Source: Sipunculus nudus
Taxonomy: Eukaryota; Annelida; Sipuncula; Golfingiida; Sipunculidae
DNA length: 64,000 bases
NCBI GenBank assembly: GCA_026874595.1
Contig: CM049311.1
Location: 67,770,453-67,834,452 of the forward strand
Reading direction: 5' to 3'
Shown: positions 45,801 through 58,900 of the stretch, in pieces
Numbering within the stretch: the first letter of the stretch is position 1
Layout: each line of letters starts with the position of its first letter
Notes under the pieces: generated by a model
The model's database searches: none
Told to the model about the DNA's origin: nothing
Seen by the model: only the letters and a program-made list of their open reading frames with translations
Translations under genes and position numbers: made by a program

Positions 45801-48800
45801 CTATCATATTACGAATGAATGCATATTTATATACTGTGTACTAGTTAAAATTTAGTATAAGTGACCAGACGTAAAAACTAAACCATCTTACCTGAACCGT
45901 CATGTTATTTTGTACAGGAATGGCCGATTCAATGTGTGTTGAAAAGTCTACAAATAATATTGAATTTCGTTTGTAATTATAAGTATTAACATAAACAAAG
46001 TTTGGATCTATATATGTCTAGACAATCACCCTGGGGGAAGTGCAGTATCAGTGTCAAACTACTTTATTTCTTTTTTGATTTGAGATCAATATTGAAATAA
46101 ATTTCAGCACGAATAAATTATGTGTACATCGTTCTAGAATACGGTAAGATTATGTTCCTCATCCAGGTGGTTTTGGTTCGTCACGTCAACCGGTGGTGAC
46201 AAATATCCTCCTGGTTTTCAACATCCATTATAGCCACGTGAACATGTTTATTCATGCGACAAAAGGTCTTGTTAAAACTGACCATACCGTGTACGCTGCC
46301 GTGTACACTGCTACTTTATCCGACACACGTTCCTGCAACAAGCTAAACGTATTGATTTTTTAGTCTTGCCATGATCACAAGCTTTCATAGATCCCATTGC
46401 CTCAGACTCCTGCCGTTCATACTAGATATTACTTTACTCGAGGCCAAAGGATTTAGGAGGACTCTTCAGGTTCATGGACTTAAGGCAGATTCCTTAGTAT
46501 AAGACAATATCAGAAGTTCTTCATAACGACACATACAGAAATAACGTTCACAGGGCGTCCAAGACCATGAGAAGTCGTCGAATGAACCCCTCTCAGCAAA
46601 TGGTGTACTGGGTTGAACATTTATTGAAGTTAGGGGACAGTCACTTAGCCGTGCAACCCGACTCATTAGGCATTTTTACTGAGAAGCATATCTTGAGTCG
46701 TGATACAAGCCATATCGAGGAATGCATCGCAGTGACCTACCATAATGTTGCATTCATATCGTTGTAAACAGGCCATAATCTTAACATTGGGCTACTTATG
46801 AATTAACACAAAAGAATACGTGTGAACTCTTAACCCAAACTGACAATCCGTCTTTATGGTAACGAGTCATTTCATGTATCATCTTTGATAATTTTATAAG
46901 AAAATGTATGGTTGTATCAGGACATTGGGTCAAATTTGTTCAGAATACGTGCAGAATACGTGGTAACCACTGTTTGAACCCCAGCACCGAAATTCTGATC
47001 ATAACTGTAATTCCCTCAAGATTTTATAGTAACTTTGCCGTTAACAGTTGTTTTGTAAATCACACACATAATACACTTGTGTTCAATGGTGCATCCTTAA
47101 ATATGCGGTGTTTCTCTACTAACCACCTTACTATAATAGAATGCGTGTAAGCGGATCAATTACATGTGTGCTATTACAGTGTCACCAACTGTTTATCAGT
47201 GAAAGCACATCTTAGTTATGTCCAAAGTGTATGTCATTAAGGGTATGCAACGTCAGCTCTATGATTAGACTAAATGTTCAAAGGTGTGTTCAGACAAGTG
47301 TTCCTATTAGTATATTTCCATAGAGCAGAGCATTTTACACTAATACATTCAAGTACGAAGAGAAGATTCTTATATGAGACTTAATATTCAAAAGAATGTT
47401 CATACAGTTCACTAATTACAGATAAGGCACATCGCAACCGATTGGAAATAATAATATATAAATAAATATATAATAATATTATATAATATATATATAAATA
47501 CATACCAATATCAAGTTTCCTAGTAAATTCAACTGTTTGGCCATGTCCCCGGAGATAGTTTTAATTGTTTGCTCTATAGAAAACATTTATAACTTAAGTA
47601 ATATGATACGTTATTTTTAGCCCACCAAATTGTAAAAACCTGAAAAATGGACTATAAAAATTGTGACAAAAATTACCAAAGCGTCGATCAATCGCATTTG
47701 ACATTTATAAGCTGATCCAGGTCACGCCGGTCACGTGTGTCGATCGTGTCAAAACTCACCAGACTTGACAAACCCTAATTATTAGACTTTTAATCATTTT
47801 ATTTGTCATCATTTAAGAACGTTATATCGAAACTCAAATAATTACATGGAACCTGTCACATGTTTTCCACTGCGATTATCAAAATAACTGTTTTCTGAGG
47901 GATCTTGTTACACATATATGTAAATTGTCCAATCGACGTGCGATTATTTCCCCAGAACTTGATAGTCGCCTGCAGGCCTACCAAAAATTGATATTAAAAT
48001 ATTTTTTATATCCGTAATGATAATTGTAAAGGCATATTCATTATTGTACCAATGAAATATGTTATTGAAAGCTGGCCGTCTTTTGAGCCACGGATCGATT
48101 ATCACTCATGGGCTTCATAGGCCTATTAAGCGTGTCCGCGTCCCTGTCTCACGGTTCCACACGAAAACCGAAAGGTCCGACAATGAATAGAACTGCAATC
48201 ATTATGCCGTTCTGATCTATTCAGTCCATCAACATAATAAAACCCGCTCTCTTATCATGTAGACATATTTTTCACAAGTGTTTGATTAAAAACTATGCAT
48301 CTAAGTCGGACGTCACTCGGGACCTTGGGTCAGGGGTCAAAGAACACTGCGGCTCAACCTGTGACGTAGTACACAGACGCTGCTCCTGATCTATGATGTG
48401 GCCGACAGCCACTGCTGACATTTTTATTTACCATGTGGAACTTTCATTTAACACGTGATAAAAAAATGAACGGACGGGAATTTGTGGCCGAGCTCTCGTT
48501 ATCAGCTGGTCGTGTCACAGAATTGAGGGCCAACTGCTAGCAACCGCGCCTTGGGCAATCTAACACCAAGGAGACAATAAAATTAGTCATTTTTTTTAAC
48601 CTAAACCATGTCACGGGTCGAATTCGAATTACAGCGTACATGAGAACCACAAGGTATCATTAATACAGTGACCAAGTATCAAGTAATTTAAATTTGTTTG
48701 CACATAAATATTCCGTGTTGTAACAGACCGTATTTTACGGCCGGTTTCTGCGTTATGAGTAAATGGAACAGCGGCCTGTTTCAGGCGTTATGAGGGTTAA

Positions 48801-49649
48801 AGGGTTAAATGCCCTTTTCATTTTACCAAGACGACGCATTTAAAACGTCTGACGTTTTCCAAGCAATTTACCAGTAGCATAGAAAAATAAACTAGTAAAC
48901 ATCTGTATCATTTTTTAAAGAATCCTAACGGCAATGACCTTGACACAGCTGTTGATATGACGAGTGAGCTCAAAATACATGAAATCCCCGGGGCGCTTCC
49001 TGAAAAAGCTGTTTCATGCATGGAGGACCTAAAAGCACAAAGAAATAGGTGCACCGCTTGGGGCAATATTAATATTATAAATCATGCAGCTTAAAAGGAT
49101 ATTGTTATATCTTGATAGGTTTATACTTTATGGTATTACCGAATATTTACGGTACCGAAAAAGGGCGACACGTATGTGTGTGAATAGATGGAACGGGCAT
49201 GATGGAATAATCTTATATATATTTATTTATGTATTTTTAATTTTTCTAAATAAATAACTCAGCTTATTTGATTTTATAACTCAACATAGAAATCCATAGA
49301 ATGACGCCTTCAGGGATGTTGAAAAGATAACTCATTCCAAAAATGGTATTTATTCATTTGTGGGCGTTTTCCAGTTAAAAGGCATAAGAGCTAAACGGGC
49401 GTTTCAGAAAAAAATAACATTTGCAAGAAAAATTAAATCCTGGTAAACAAGTTTTCTGTCATTTGACGGTCTCAAAAATGTAAAGAAAAAAATCTTTAAA
49501 AATCAGAAAAAAATACAGGTGGCGCCACACGTTTTCCGGAACTGACAACACAAATCATGGTCAATAACCAAGGCAAGATTTATGGCAAACCATGCATTGA
49601 TTATAAAGATTCGGGAGGGTTTGTATCACATTTTTAATTATTCTAGGGG
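39896..49649. other. Long non-coding stretch, nothing recognised
   Basis: Nearly 10 kb of AT-rich sequence without coding domains, TE motifs or RNA genes that I could identify. A short poly-C then CT run occurs at 40766-40790. Open frames (such as 44014-44352, 44370-44610, 46567-46767, 46908-47150) are short and several overlap on both strands, as expected of random sequence. Distant regulatory elements or introns cannot be excluded. Confidence 0.5.
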
Positions 49650-49662
49650 TACTTACAAGACT
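49650..49662. repeat. Left SINE target-site duplication
   Basis: tacttacaagact is repeated exactly at 49971-49983. Confidence 0.96.
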
Positions 49663-49970
49663 TGTGGGGGCAGTGGTGTAATTGTTAAGGTGCCGGGCTC
49701 ATGATCGAGAGGTCGTGAGTTCGAATCCCGGTCAGACCTCCACCGTGCCAAGACCCTGAGGCAAGGTCCCAACCGCAAGTGTGCCTCTGTCCACCCAGCA
49801 GTAGAAATGGGTACCAGTAAATACTGGGAAGGTAACCTGCGATGGACTAGCGTCCCATCCAGGAGGAGTTTAACTCCTAAGTCGCTTCACGCTACCGAAA
49901 CCGGGATAAGCTCCGGCTTGATGAGCCATTAGGCTCGGGTGTAAAAGCCCAGCAGACTTTACCTTTTACC
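49663..49970 (+). mobile_element. tRNA-derived SINE with conserved core, full length
   Basis: The 308-bp element has an RNA polymerase III promoter in its tRNA-like head. The A-box-like word is tggtgtaattgttaagg (about 49674) and the B box is gagttcgaatcccgg (about 49718-49732). A conserved central block follows, including gaggcaaggtccc, ctgtccacccagcag, aaatgggtacc and gcgatggactagcgtcccat. This resembles the Nin-DC type of metazoan SINE core described from cnidarians, molluscs and deuterostomes (from memory; the family name is tentative). The 3' end is tttaccttttacc. Exact 13-bp target-site duplications flank it, so the insertion is young and was mobilised by a LINE in trans. The tRNA-like head is not a functional tRNA gene. 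Confidence 0.95.
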
Positions 49971-49983
49971 TACTTACAAGACT
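49971..49983. repeat. Right SINE target-site duplication
   Basis: tacttacaagact is identical to 49650-49662. Confidence 0.96.
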
Positions 49984-52900
49984 CATAGCTCGGAGGATAT
50001 AGGTCGCACTCACATACTTTCAGGTTTTTAAAGAAGATTTTAGTTGAACTCTCTGAATAATCATTTAAACGTTTCTAGATCAAGTGGTTTCAATAAGGGA
50101 CCTTCTAACGGACGGCAGGACGCCCGGACGGCCTGAGAGACGGACGAACCACGGCCAAAACGCCATTCTTATACCTCAGTTGACTTTCTGTCAGCTGAGC
50201 TAAAAACGGGTCTTCTGTTTAGATCGTAAACATCGACGTATATTAAAGGCAGTGTCACAACCATGTAAAGATGTGGGTGATAACTGGAGCACCAGCCGAC
50301 TTAGTCCTTACAATTAGTCCTTTGAAAATTGTGGTTAATTAATGGGCGGAGACATGTACACCAAATCAGGTGATTTCGTCCCATACTCCCGTTGCTGGCA
50401 GTGTCATCCTCAAGGTGACATTCAGGCAAGAGTTTCATTTCTGACAACAGGTCACACAGGAAGGTCACCGCCACCTGCTTTACAATCATAGTCACAGGGC
50501 TGGACGATCTCAAAGAGGAACCCACGCAGCAATTATTACAACTATTATATTTGAGTTATCTGAGAGGTATTACGGGTAAGTTCACGTGATTTTTTAGTTT
50601 ATATCCTACTTTTCCGTTCTGCTGTCGACCTCGCTCTTCAGCTGAGAGTTAATTTTCGTACTGGCTGTTTAGCTAGCCCGGTTGTTCCTGTACCTTAATC
50701 TTTATATGAGTCCTATGTATTACAGGTCAGAAACAGGGCCATTTATCATTTGTTAAAAAACTGATAGGTTACCAGGAATCTATTGATATATGTTCCCTCG
50801 GCTATGCCGATGCTTGTCTCACAAACACTCCTAATACAACGTCAACGAGAATCCTTATACATTCGGTTGCCTTTAACCTGCGATTGGTCCTTCTTATTTT
50901 TTCTATTAACTCTCTGTTCCTTATACAATCTGGTGTGTTTTGAGTGAATTGAAAAGAGAAAAAAATGCAATCAGCGGTGGACTGACATACACTTGGTTAC
51001 ATATACTTGCTTAAATATTGGTTTCTCTGTGTCACGCGTGAGATCTTAATAAGAAAATGTTTTAGTTTTGTTTTCATATTTAAAACAAATGAAAATATTG
51101 CAACACGCATTTTGCTTTAACACAAGCGACAACTATGGATGCTCTGCCAAATACAATAAACAAGTAGAAACATATATAAGGCTAACGAATAACCCATCCA
51201 AATTTAGATACAATGGATATATAAGTAGACGAGAGACACACGAACAACACAATAATAAGCCGATATTTGTTAACCATGAAAATATGTCTCCATCCTATCA
51301 AATAAAAACTGCTGATGTTAACCTGCATGATATCAATTTTATTAACTCCCGCCAATTATCATATGTATCATTTATAAAACATTGATCAACTAGAAGCTCA
51401 TTGTAGTCTATGTAATCATCAATCCACACATTGATGGACACCAGGCTTGATATTGTCCTTCTGGTTTGTAAATCTTTCAATTTGGGTGGCGTTTATCTTG
51501 ATTAAACTCAGGATAACCTAGCAACATAAATACTGCTTGCCCTTTCATGTGATAAAAGCCCCTAAAATGTCTGGTTGTGTAGAATGAGTATAATTTATGG
51601 TCCATGTTGCATTTGAAAATGCTAAATAAAGTGTTGTCACACATGTAAACAAGAGGTAACACGAATAATTAAACACTTTTTCATGTAACAGGACTTCCAC
51701 CTGTTGAGTTACATCAAGTTTGACAAGGTCAGGACCTGCAAGTATACACTGTGCGTCGAAAGAAAATCTGTACAATAATATAACTGATAAAGTGACTGAA
51801 TTCTAAATATTTGCATGACGTTTGATTTAAATATATGTTTTATTCATACTTTCATCAAAACCTGTAAAGTCACTTGTCCGAGAGAACACATAAAGAATAG
51901 TCTGATATTAGGCACAATGGGAATGTTCATTCACAAGGGAACTTTAGACAAACATGAAACTTTGAATTGAAAGGAACATAGATATCATTTGTCTTTGTAC
52001 ACTGTACTTCAGAAATGGAAACGTTATTGAGTGTAATACATCGTCCATGTTCCACTTAGAAATGTGTGTCAGTAAAGATGGTCACGATTAATGCAAATAA
52101 GACAAAAAACAAATAACAAACACGTCAGTAAGATGGTCACGATTAATGCAAATAAAGACAAAAAAATAAATAACAAACACGTCTCATTTAGTTAGTCAAA
52201 GGTATATACATGCCACGTTGTGTTATGTGTAATGTCACGTGTTACAACTCTAATATGTTGGATATTACGATGTCATTGAGTTTGAAACAATTAATTTTTA
52301 GCCAGGCTGCATATGCATTTTCTTGATGGCGGTTAGTGATCATTAAAGATAACTGCATTTGAAGAAATATTACTCACGGGGAGAGTACAATTCCATTAAG
52401 AAAAGGACAAAAATCTGTTGGGCTGATTCTTGTATCACTCCTACATTGAAAAGTGCACACTTTTGCCGATTAAAAGAAATCTTATTGCACCCATCCTTTT
52501 ATAGATACACTTTGTTGTTATATTTAGGCTCTGCAGGAAATTAAGCAGAAACAAAAGGTTGAAAGTATCACAGGAAAACATTTGCACACGATTTCTATCA
52601 GTAATTCATAGATTATTAAAATATGGGCCCAGAACGAGTAGTTCTTCCTCACTTTGTAAATATTCATGAATCTCGCAAGCAATACTTTCCTTATCAATTA
52701 TCAAATAAAACCCCTGTATCTAACATGTAAATATATTTATTATTTTTTATAATTTTTAAATATGTTGGAAAATGTACGTGATATCAAGAATGAATTCTGT
52801 AGTGTTCCCATCCTTACTAGACTTGAATATTACTAAAGTATTTACTAAATAGTTGCAATAAAATACTCTATAAAATAAAATAATGAGACATGTCTCTATT

Positions 52901-53353
52901 AAATATACTGATAAACCATTAATTCATAAAGCATATTATGCCATCAACATAAGTAATAGTGATAATAATAGATGGTAAACTGTTTCAATAGTAGAAGCAA
53001 TAGACCAATTGGAATAAACCAAATGCTATAGACCTGTGAGGAGCAAATATCACCAAACCTGGGATTCTGATATTTCATATAACTAAATTCAGTTGCCTCT
53101 CAGTTTATAAGGCTCTCCTAAATAAATTACCTTTTTACAGGTAACATTAAAAATGTTGGTTAAATGATCAGATATATGGCAGATCATACCCTCAAGATAG
53201 TGAACAACGATCATAAACGTGACATGCATTCCATCCATTTATATTGCTGAGGGACTTGGTGTTCGGCTGCACTCCATGCTTGAGTCAAGCATACCACCAA
53301 TATATTTGAACGGATTAGCACTACTGTGACTTGTGATCCATTGGTCTTTGAAC
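49984..53353. other. Non-coding, one short tandem duplication
   Basis: The only structure seen is the repeat at 52071-52183. The 105-codon plus frame at 51068-51385 has no domain and overlaps open minus frames. Confidence 0.5.
52071..52183. repeat. 56-bp tandem duplication
   Basis: Unit agtaaagatggtcacgatta... at 52071 and again at 52127, differing by single-base indels. Confidence 0.9.
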
Positions 53354-53522
53354 ATGGAATCCACCGATGAAAGCAGTGACTATTTGAACTGTACAATTAA
53401 TGACAGTCAATGGGTTGATAGCATTCCGTACTTGTCTGCAACAAAACCTGAACACCTGAAGAAATTTAGAAACTTTGAAGTTTGCGATGGCGGCATGTAT
53501 CTGTGTTGATATCCCAAATCAG
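53354..53522 (+). pseudogene. Sulfotransferase first-exon relic (SULT copy 4)
   Basis: This equals exon 1 of the intact gene 42 kb upstream. It starts MESTDESSDYL, then VDSIPYLSATKPEHLKKF and NFEVCDGGMYLC, a TGA in place of the Gly codon GGA, then YPKSG followed by a GT donor in the same phase. The stop lies directly before the PAPS loop. The first 60 or so bases of the intron also resemble the paralogue's intron (atgtattgc.ctta). No exon 2 is found downstream, where LINE debris begins at about 53886. It is an isolated, dead exon. Confidence 0.88.
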
Positions 53523-53885
53523 GTAATAATGGCCTGTTTACAGATATCATGTATTGCGCTTATGCACTATTTCATTGTGAATAATTTATCATTACATTAT
53601 GTGTTAATTGATAAACCCATGAGGCATTCTAATAAAATTTAATATGAATAATTTTTAAAATTTGACAAGATGTAATACTTGAATAATAGAAAAAAACACA
53701 ACAAGTATTGAGATAATGTTTCTTTATCATCTACCTTAATTTTATAGTATTTTAGGCCACAGATGAAAATTGTTCTACTGATTTGCGCTCCTATTTTCCA
53801 TTAATCATTTTCTTGTTGTTATGTTGGTAATGTTACTTATTTGTGTTGTGGCACACGTTTTCTTAAAGATTTCTTAAAGGTACGG
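53523..53885. other. Former SULT intron, then unassigned
   Basis: The beginning resembles the intron of the intact SULT gene. After about 53600 nothing is recognised. Confidence 0.5.
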
Positions 53886-54290
53886 GAAATTTACCATTTT
53901 TATCAAAGGTACTCGAGAAAGCAGCCTTGTCTGAATTTAATCAACATACTAAGAGCAAAGAATTAATGCCAGATTATTAGTCAGCATACATGGCAAAACA
54001 CTCGTGTGAAACTGCACTAAACAAACTGACTAACGATATATTATGGGAGATGGAACGTCAGGAAATTTCAATTATGTTGGCAATAGATCTGTCAGCCGCT
54101 TTCGTCACGGTTGCTTACTCAATTTTATTTGAAGGGCTATAAATTAAAATTCGGTATAAATAGAGAAGTTCTGGAATCGTTTGGCAATTACCTAAGACCC
54201 AGATCGTGTAAAGTGAAAATAGGTGGGCAGTTTTCAAGGAATAAGGACCTTACTTTTTCGGTTCCTCAAGGAAGCTATGCAAGTTATTCC
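53886..54290 (+). pseudogene. Non-LTR reverse transcriptase relic, CR1/Jockey-like
   Basis: Plus-strand pieces read LPFLSKVLEKAALSEFN, LMPDY.SAYMAKHSCETAL, NKLTNDILWEME, IDLSAAFVTVAYSIL (usually LSAAFDTVDHxIL), then after a frameshift GINREVLESFGNYLRPRSCK and DLTFSVPQGS. This block order and wording fit CR1/Jockey-type RTs and differ from the L1/Tx1 elements at 14-16 and 31-36 kb. The catalytic Asp of the first block is replaced by Val (AAFVT). Truncated at both ends. Confidence 0.8.
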
Positions 54291-54310
54291 AGGTGACATT
54301 CTTGGAAATT

Positions 54311-55245
54311 ATTTATGTCGAATATTGTGCAAAACTGTATATAAAATGAGCTAAAATATATAAACAGGTCCGAAATATCCATCGTTTCACGTTTAGAAAG
54401 TAGCACAATTATATATTTCTGATTTTGATTAAACGATTTTGTCCTTCATTTTTGGATTCATCTTTACTAGGAGGCACTTTTGTGTAGCCAGGATACCAGT
54501 CTGCGTCCCCATTGGTAATATTCGAGTGCACTTATAGAAAAATGCTTGATTTCTGTGGTGTTTACACCGTAAGAAAAACATAAAAAGTGTAAGCAAAATG
54601 CAATCAAAGGAACTATGTCTTCCTAAATCCTTCCTGGGACTATTTTCTGAAGAAATAATGTATTATTTGATTTACCGGGAGTCTATTTATGTCGAATATT
54701 GTGTAAAATTATAGATAAATTGATCTGAAATATGCACATGGGTCCATAAAATCCATAATATAACTTTTAGAAAGTACCAGAATTATTTATTTTTGTTTTT
54801 GATTGAACGATTTTGCCCTTAATTTTTAGATCCATGTTCACTAGGAGCCACTATTGTGGAGCCAGGAAATCAGTCTGTGTCCCTATGGGTCATATTCGTG
54901 TGTATTTATGGAAAAAGTCTTAGGTTCTCTGGTGTTTCCACCGTCAGCAAAGCATAAGCAAAGCGTAAGCAAAATGTAAGCAAAGGAACTATGTCTTCAT
55001 AATTGCGATTTGCCACCATTTTCTGAAGATATAATGTATCATTGGACTTTCCCGTAGACCATTTATGTCGAATATGGTGAAAAACTCTTGATAAACTGAG
55101 GTAAAAAGAGAAAAATGGGTCCCCTAATCGATAATATCATTTTTAGAAATTACACGTATTATCTATTTCTGATTTTGATTGAACGATTTGACCCTTAATA
55201 TTTCGATTATACTTCTAATGCAGCAGTGTTGAGTGACTGTGTATA
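54311..55245. repeat. 375-bp tandem repeat, about 2.5 copies
   Basis: The marker atttatgtcgaatattgtg occurs at 54311, 54685 and 55061 (periods 374 and 376). Other shared words are gattttgatt.aacgattt, ctagga.ccact.ttgt, caaaggaactatgtcttc and ttttctgaaga.ataatgta. Copies are 80-90% identical by eye. No coding content. It separates the RT relic from the C-terminal LINE relic. Confidence 0.92.
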
Positions 55246-55521
55246 AAATCCTGGTTAAAATTGTTCATACGGAGGAAAATAGATATACCAAACACTTGTA
55301 TCAGTTTTTTAGTTAAATCAGATTATAATGGAAAACAATAATTAGGTCCCATACAGTATAGGACTTGATTATTCGGATTCGGATATATGTGAATGGTACA
55401 ATGTATAGTAGACATAAACATTTTTATTGTACATTTTAAACAAGGAATAAAAGGCAAGGCAATACAAAATTTGCATAATGATGTTCACTCCTGAAATAAA
55501 TAAAATTTCTATGGAATCTTC

Positions 55522-55909
55522 AAATCATTGTTAACTGATGAAAAATATTTATTATGTGTACAGAATAAAAACAAATTCAAGGCATTCGCTCAATTGAGAT
55601 GCAACAATCACAGACTAGCTATTGAATCAGGTAGACACAATGGAATAAACAGAGAAGAAAGAATTTGTATATACTGTTATCGCCCTGGTTACAATATTTT
55701 AGAACCCGAGAGTCATTTAATGTTAGAGAGTCCTTTATACAATGAGTTACCCCTGTTATATTTAAGAAGAGATCTGATATAAAATCAGGAATATAATTTC
55801 ATAAAAATACTTAATTTGGAATATTCATCCGATATTGCTAATTTAGCAGCTTTTGTTTATTATGGTTGTGTTAAGAGACAGAGAATGTTAGAAAGTGGAA
55901 ATTTATAGC
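55522..55909 (+). pseudogene. LINE C-terminal relic
   Basis: The frame reads FAQLRCNNHRLAIESGRHNG, REERICIYCYRPGYN, EPESHLMLESPLYNELPLLY, a stop TAA, then FIKILNLEYSS, NLAAFVYYGCVKR and ends at TAG near 55908. The pattern (RxNNHRLxIExGR, CxxC, H..xExPLYxxLR, LAxFVYY) is the C-terminal tail common to many invertebrate LINEs and some other retroelements. The final Cys of the usual H-C zinc motif is Ser here (LESP). It may be the 3' end of the same element whose RT lies at 53886. Confidence 0.65.
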
Positions 55910-58900
55910 ACCGCTTTATGGTTTTGTGAGCAAATATATATTACTATTTTATTTTATCTTTTACTTTAAATGCACAAGTATGGTTATGATTCGTTTGTAT
56001 TCTATTTTTGAATATTGATGTTTGTAAATGGAACCTTGGGCCTGAGGTCTTTCTTCTTGAATATACTATATTTCCTTTCCTCCTATGATAAAAAGGACAT
56101 TGCCCCCTCCCAACCAGGTAAATCAATATATTCAGTTCCACCGCATGTTATGGAAAATATATACGAAGACTCATTTTTTTTGCTCAATTTTCAGCACTTA
56201 ATTTTTCCAATTTTATGTTTGTTTTATATTAAATTTTCAAACATTCTCAATGATACTAATGTCTTACATCTATAGCGAGACCTTACACGCATACTAAATC
56301 CTAAATGTTAAAATATCAGATGCATGCATAATTGAAAGGTTTATACAGTAATATATGAAAAAACAATCTGTAATACAACATTATCTAGAAATACCTCGGT
56401 AAAACCTAGTCCGTTTTTTTTTTTCCTAAGAGGTGAAGAGGACAAAAGGTACCTTGTCCCACTCTCCCAAAACCCCCCAAATCCCCCGTTCACTTTCCTG
56501 ATTCACAGCTAATGATGCATGAATAGTGTAAAATATCAATTACGGCAATATGGGGAATTTCTAGCAGACACCTCATCACACATTGTGACCACAAGAAAGA
56601 TTTAAATTATAAACCAACAAAATAACTTACTGTGTCTTCACCTGTTCACCGCCTCTGATTTATTGACTGTTGCCTCTTTTTCTCCGATATAACTGTTTTT
56701 TTTCCTTTACCGTTGTACTTTATTAACCCTGTAACAGGTTGATCCACCTGAGTCACATCGGTTTTAAACAAATGGCATCTAAGGAATGTTTGATAAAGAA
56801 GGTACCTACATAAATAACCTTTCGTCAGCAGATACCAAAATGGCTCGGGTCTTACTGTAAAATGTGAGAAATAAAACATTTCGTTTTAATTCCATTAAAG
56901 GGACTATTCAGATACCTGACGTCTATTAAAGGGGCTATACAGATTTCTGGCGTCTATTAACTGAAGTTAACTAATAATCCAAATTTTGCCTGTTTTTTAC
57001 GATGTAATCGTTCTGCATCCACCTGTGTCTGTTGAGCGCTAGACCAGATGTCTGAACTTTCGCATATGGGACAACTCCAAAACAAGGAGAGGAACACAAA
57101 AGAAGAAACACAAAAGAAATATTTGTGAATTAGCGCGGTACGGCAATCAGGTAGCGTGGGCGCTATATCTATGTTTTGTTTTTACTGAACACACCCGAAA
57201 CAAGTTTTTATTTCCACTTGGCACAGAAATAACGGTTTCAGAATGAAATATTGACAAACAACATAACATTTTAAGGATAAACCTCTATATACGTACCATT
57301 AAAATATTTGGAATAAGGTTGTACACTCGACAAGCGTTCTATACGCTATATACATTACATATTCAGCAGATAAAAATCGTTATTGCTAACACATCAGCAG
57401 CCTATATATGGCGTCTTAATAAAACGAAATACATTACGTCATATTACATGCCGCTCTTTAACTTAAAGGCCATGTTTTAATCAAGTATGTCAGAAGAACA
57501 TACAAAATGAAATTTGGATTTGAAGTGGAATTATGTTCAGTTTAAGTAGACGTGGCTCTAAAATTATTTCATAATATGACATGCCAGGGACACGTTTGTG
57601 TGTACACGAGTACTTTTTGAATAAGTTGATGAAAAAAACCCTCAAACTGATTAACATCATATGATAGCGAATTATAAAACAAATGTAACGTTAAACGACA
57701 AATGACAGTCAAATATACTTGCAAATGTGTGATATGGACATGTAAAATGTTGGCAGATTTATCATTTTGTCTACTTGGCTCAGATTACTACATGTATGAT
57801 ACAAGCGGCACCATTAGTCATCAAATATCTGTCAGATCAAAGGGCGATGCACAGTATCATATTTACTTTGATCGCAGTTTATTCTGACAATTTACTAAAT
57901 CGTGGCCGAGCTTTACCGAGTCAAAAGCTGTGACAATATTTACCATTGACAAGGTATATGAAAAGACCTATGCGCAAATGGATAAAGCTGTTTATTGAAG
58001 TTACACTTGAACTAACAATGGACAAAGAAGTTAATGAACAGTATAACTGAAGGTAATGATCTCGAGCGACTGATACTGGTATATGTACAATTAAGGTCTT
58101 AATGTCGTTATAAATCATGAAATGATCATTTTTCAGAAATGTATTTACTATTAGGCCCTTTTATTATCCACCTACTCACACAGTGTTATTGACAATTTAG
58201 TTCATCATTCAGTACTAACATTTTAACTGACCCCTCATCGGATGTAAACAAAATCATGTATACCCTGAGAGAGCCAACACATGGCGTTTCAAAATGGCAT
58301 CTAATAACAGTTTTAAGATCAGACTTTTGGTAGCAAAACATGATTCAATCGTCCATTTTTTATTTTTTTAATATCGAACTCTAGGGTTTAGGGTACGCTG
58401 AACCAAATTTAGACCAAAAAATTGCTCAAACATGCATGCATGCATCCCTTTATCATTTTTATATTTAATTTTAATATGTAATATCCATTATACCTCCTAC
58501 ATTTTGCTTTGTTATTCGCTAATAATTTCATTCCTTTGTTAATAAATCCATGCTTGGATAAGTTTAGAATTCGGTCGTGTTCCAGCGAAGGCATTATTCC
58601 TCTGTAAACTTTGCAAATACACGTGTCTCCGAAACTCTGCCCATCAACTCGCATGTATCGAAACCTCATCCTAATTTCTCTCACTTTCTCGAAACCGCTA
58701 AATCGACTGCCATTTAACCACATACTTCATCCCAGATGTTAGATCTGATGTCGAAATAATAGGCATACTGCTAGTCATTTATTAGCAGGTAATTGAATAA
58801 AGTATACAAACATTGACATGATTTTAATTTGAACTTATTTTAAAAATATCTTTTTAAACATACACATGTATAGTATCTGCTGAATTTTATATTTTTATTA

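Noticed and set aside
49663-49740. tRNA gene
   Set aside because: A and B boxes are present, but there is no acceptor stem pairing, and the sequence continues into a SINE core and tail with target-site duplications.
58409-58723. 104-aa minus-strand frame
   Set aside because: No recognisable motif, poor start context, AT-rich surroundings and no splice or homology evidence.
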